DNA from: Zoogloea sp035335645
GTDB taxonomy: Bacteria > Pseudomonadota > Gammaproteobacteria > Burkholderiales > Rhodocyclaceae
Direction of reading: 5' to 3'
Assembly: GCA_035335645.1 (NCBI GenBank)
Contig: DAOQMM010000101.1
Coordinates: 1-13,471 of the forward strand
Length of the DNA: 13,471 nt
The position numbers were made by a program, and so were the translations under genes. The notes beneath the pieces are model-generated. The model saw nothing but the letters and a program-made list of their open reading frames with translations, ran no database searches and was not told where the DNA came from. Below are positions 11,473-13,471 of this stretch, piece after piece; the first letter of the stretch is position 1; every line of letters starts with the position of its first letter.

Positions 11473-13471
11473 ATGTGCTCCGATCCCGCCTGCACGGCCG
11501 CCCCCCCGGCCGGCTCCGATCCCGACGCCGCCATCCGCATCCGCGGGGCGAACCAGAACAACCTCAAGAACCTGTCCCTGGACATCCCCCTCCACGAGCT
11601 CGTGGTGGTGACCGGCGTGTCCGGTTCGGGCAAGAGTTCCCTGGTCTTCGACACCCTCTACGCCGAAGGCCAGCGCCGCTACGTGGAGACCTTCTCCCCC
11701 TACGCACGCCAGTTCCTCGACCGCATGGACAAGCCGCGGGTGGACCGCATCGACGGCGTGCCGCCGGCCATCGCCATCGACCAGACCAACCCGGTACGCA
11801 CCTCCCGCTCCACCGTGGGCACCATGACCGAGCTGGCCGACCACTTCAAGCTGCTCTACGCCCGCGGCGCACGCCTGCACTGCCGCGGCTGCGGCCGGCC
11901 GGTGCGGCGCGACACCCCGGCCAGCATCCACGCCACCCTTGCCGAACGGGCCGCCGCCGCGGGCGATCCGCGCCTGGTGGTGAGCTTCCCGGTGACCGTC
12001 CCGGCCGCCTTCAGCGAGGCCGAGATCGCCGAACTCCTCGCCCGCCAGGGCTACACCCGCGTACAGGCCCGCGACGGCGACGTGCTCCACGTGGTGCAGG
12101 ACCGCTTCCGCCTGGGCAACGCCGAGCACGCCCGCGTGATGGAAGCCCTCGAAACCGCCCTGCGCGCCGGCCACGGCCGCCTCACCGTGCACGCCCTGGG
12201 GGACGCCGGCGAGGCGCGCTGGCCCTTCAGCGCCGGCCTGCACTGCGCCGAGTGCGACATCGCCTACGCCGACCCGGTGCCCAGCCTGTTCTCCTTCAAC
12301 TCGCCCCTCGGCGCCTGCGACACCTGCCGCGGCTTCGGCCGGGTGATCGGCGTCGATTTCGGCCTGGTCATCCCGGACGAGACCAGAACCCTCGCCGAAG
12401 GCGCCGTCAAACCCTGGCAGAGCCCCAGCTTCAAGGAATGCCACGACGACCTGGTGAAGATGGCCGGCAAGTACGGCGTGCCTCTGGACGTGCCGGTGGC
12501 CGACCTGTCGCCGGAACACCGCCAGTGGCTGCTGGAAGGCGACGCCCGCTGGAAGAGCTGGGACAGCTCGTGGCCGCGCTACTGGTACGGCGTGCGCCAC
12601 TTCTTCGACTGGCTGGAGAGCAAGGCCTACAAGATGCACATCCGGGTGCTGCTGTCCCGCTACCGCAGCTACACCGAATGCCCCGCCTGCCACGGCGCCC
12701 GCCTCAAGCCCGACGCCCTGCTGTGGCACCTGCCCGCCGCCGACGAGGCGCTGCCCATTCACGCGCTGATGGCCCGGCCGGTGGACGACGTGGCCACCTT
12801 CGTCACCGGCCTTGCACTGCCAACACCCCTTGACGAAGCGACCGGCCTGCTCCTCGACGAGATCCGCAGCCGCCTGCGCTATCTGCAGGACGTGGGCCTC
12901 GGCTACCTCACCCTGGACCGCCAGTCGCGCACCCTGTCCGGCGGCGAGGTGCAACGCATCAACCTCACCACCGCCCTCGGCACCTCGCTGGTGAACACCC
13001 TGTTCGTCCTCGACGAGCCCTCCATCGGGCTGCACCCGCGGGACATCGGGCGCATCCTGGGGGTCATGGAGCGCCTCCGCGACGCCGGCAACTCCCTGGT
13101 CGTGGTGGAGCACGACCCCCAGCTCATGCTCGCCGCCGACCGCCTCCTGGACATCGGCCCCGGCCCCGGTGAGCGCGGCGGGCGCATCGTCGCCTACGGC
13201 CCTCCGGCGCAGATCGCCGCCGACCCGGACTCCCTCACCGGCGCCTATCTGGCCGGCCGCGTCCGCGTGGATACCCGCCGCACCCCGCGCCCGGTCACAC
13301 CGGCGCACCCGCGCCTGGTCCTGCGCGGTGCCCGCGCCCACAACCTGCAGGGCGTGGACGCGGCGATTCCGCTCGGTCGCCTGGTGGGCATCACCGGCGT
13401 GTCCGGCTCAGGCAAATCCACGCTGATCCAGGACGTGCTCCATCCCGCCCTCGCCAAGCACTTCGGCGAAC
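11473..13471 (+). CDS. uvrA: UvrA-type excinuclease ATPase (possible UvrA paralogue), C-terminus cut by window edge
   Basis: ABC ATPase of the UvrA family, which in nucleotide excision repair finds distorted DNA and hands it to UvrB. The 666 visible codons contain Walker A GVSGSGKS (48-55), the zinc module C258-X2-C261-X20-C282-X2-C285 with SLFSFNSPLGAC, a second CPACHGARLK segment, ABC signature LSGGEVQRI (488-496), Walker B LFVLDEPS (510-517), H-loop H547, and the second Walker A GVSGSGKST (642-650). These positions follow canonical UvrA closely. Residues 102-116 read IDQTNPVRTSRSTVG, where canonical UvrA has I(E/S)QK and SHNPRSTVG, so this may be a paralogue rather than the main UvrA. The first about 20 residues (MCSDPACTAAPPAG) are an extension. 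At least the rest of the second ATPase half is missing. The symbol is given for the family; the subclass is uncertain. Confidence 0.9.
   Translation, partial: MCSDPACTAAPPAGSDPDAAIRIRGANQNNLKNLSLDIPLHELVVVTGVSGSGKSSLVFDTLYAEGQRRYVETFSPYARQFLDRMDKPRVDRIDGVPPAIAIDQTNPVRTSRSTVGTMTELADHFKLLYARGARLHCRGCGRPVRRDTPASIHATLAERAAAAGDPRLVVSFPVTVPAAFSEAEIAELLARQGYTRVQARDGDVLHVVQDRFRLGNAEHARVMEALETALRAGHGRLTVHALGDAGEARWPFSAGLHCAECDIAYADPVPSLFSFNSPLGACDTCRGFGRVIGVDFGLVIPDETRTLAEGAVKPWQSPSFKECHDDLVKMAGKYGVPLDVPVADLSPEHRQWLLEGDARWKSWDSSWPRYWYGVRHFFDWLESKAYKMHIRVLLSRYRSYTECPACHGARLKPDALLWHLPAADEALPIHALMARPVDDVATFVTGLALPTPLDEATGLLLDEIRSRLRYLQDVGLGYLTLDRQSRTLSGGEVQRINLTTALGTSLVNTLFVLDEPSIGLHPRDIGRILGVMERLRDAGNSLVVVEHDPQLMLAADRLLDIGPGPGERGGRIVAYGPPAQIAADPDSLTGAYLAGRVRVDTRRTPRPVTPAHPRLVLRGARAHNLQGVDAAIPLGRLVGITGVSGSGKSTLIQDVLHPALAKHFGE

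Noticed and set aside
11139..12833. A 564-codon plus-strand frame ending inside uvrA
   Set aside because: It is out of frame with both DUF1631 and uvrA, is Arg/Pro-rich and lacks motifs; the UvrA frame has all expected ATPase and zinc motifs.
10924..13341. An 805-codon open frame on the minus strand opposite DUF1631 and uvrA
   Set aside because: It crosses two genes that are clearly real on the other strand and reads as Gly/Val/Ala/His-rich shadow sequence.
1..13471. CRISPR arrays, insertion sequences, tRNA or rRNA genes, phage genes
   Set aside because: No repeat-spacer pattern, transposase motifs, terminal inverted repeats or RNA gene signatures were found; composition and gene order look chromosomal throughout.

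Overview
The window is GC-rich chromosomal DNA with the gene order of a betaproteobacterium. The order (htpX-fmt-def facing away from LysM-dprA-smg-topB) and the protein sequences suggest the Rhodocyclales (Azoarcus/Thauera-like), but the genus is an inference. It holds nine recognisable full or partial housekeeping genes and one gene of a little-studied conserved family. I see no mobile elements, CRISPR arrays, tRNA or rRNA genes.

Left block, minus strand (1-2351): def (peptide deformylase) and fmt (Met-tRNA formyltransferase) overlap by one base and form the N-formyl-methionine cycle. After fmt come a GC-rich hairpin and a sequence that closely matches a sigma-32 heat-shock promoter. Then comes htpX, a membrane zinc protease involved in quality control, which runs off the left edge of the window.

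Central block, plus strand (2529-8067): a secreted LysM-domain protein, dprA (loads RecA onto incoming single-stranded DNA), smg (DUF494), and a long DNA topoisomerase III with C-terminal zinc-finger modules. topB has its own good sigma-70-like promoter downstream of smg and a leader of about 124 nt that can fold.

Right block (8199-13471): an HDOD-domain protein on the minus strand converges with topB. It is transcribed divergently from a DUF1631-family gene across a 361-bp gap, which contains three GGCAT repeats spaced exactly 21 bp apart. Last is a UvrA-type ABC ATPase on the plus strand, truncated by the right edge. Its N-terminal sequence departs from canonical UvrA at a normally conserved stretch, so it may be a UvrA paralogue.

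Most of the window is ordinary. I found no convincing undescribed multi-gene system. The points most worth a second look are the heat-shock promoter in front of htpX, the 21-bp phased repeats in the HDOD/DUF1631 gap, and the identity and full length of the UvrA-like gene.
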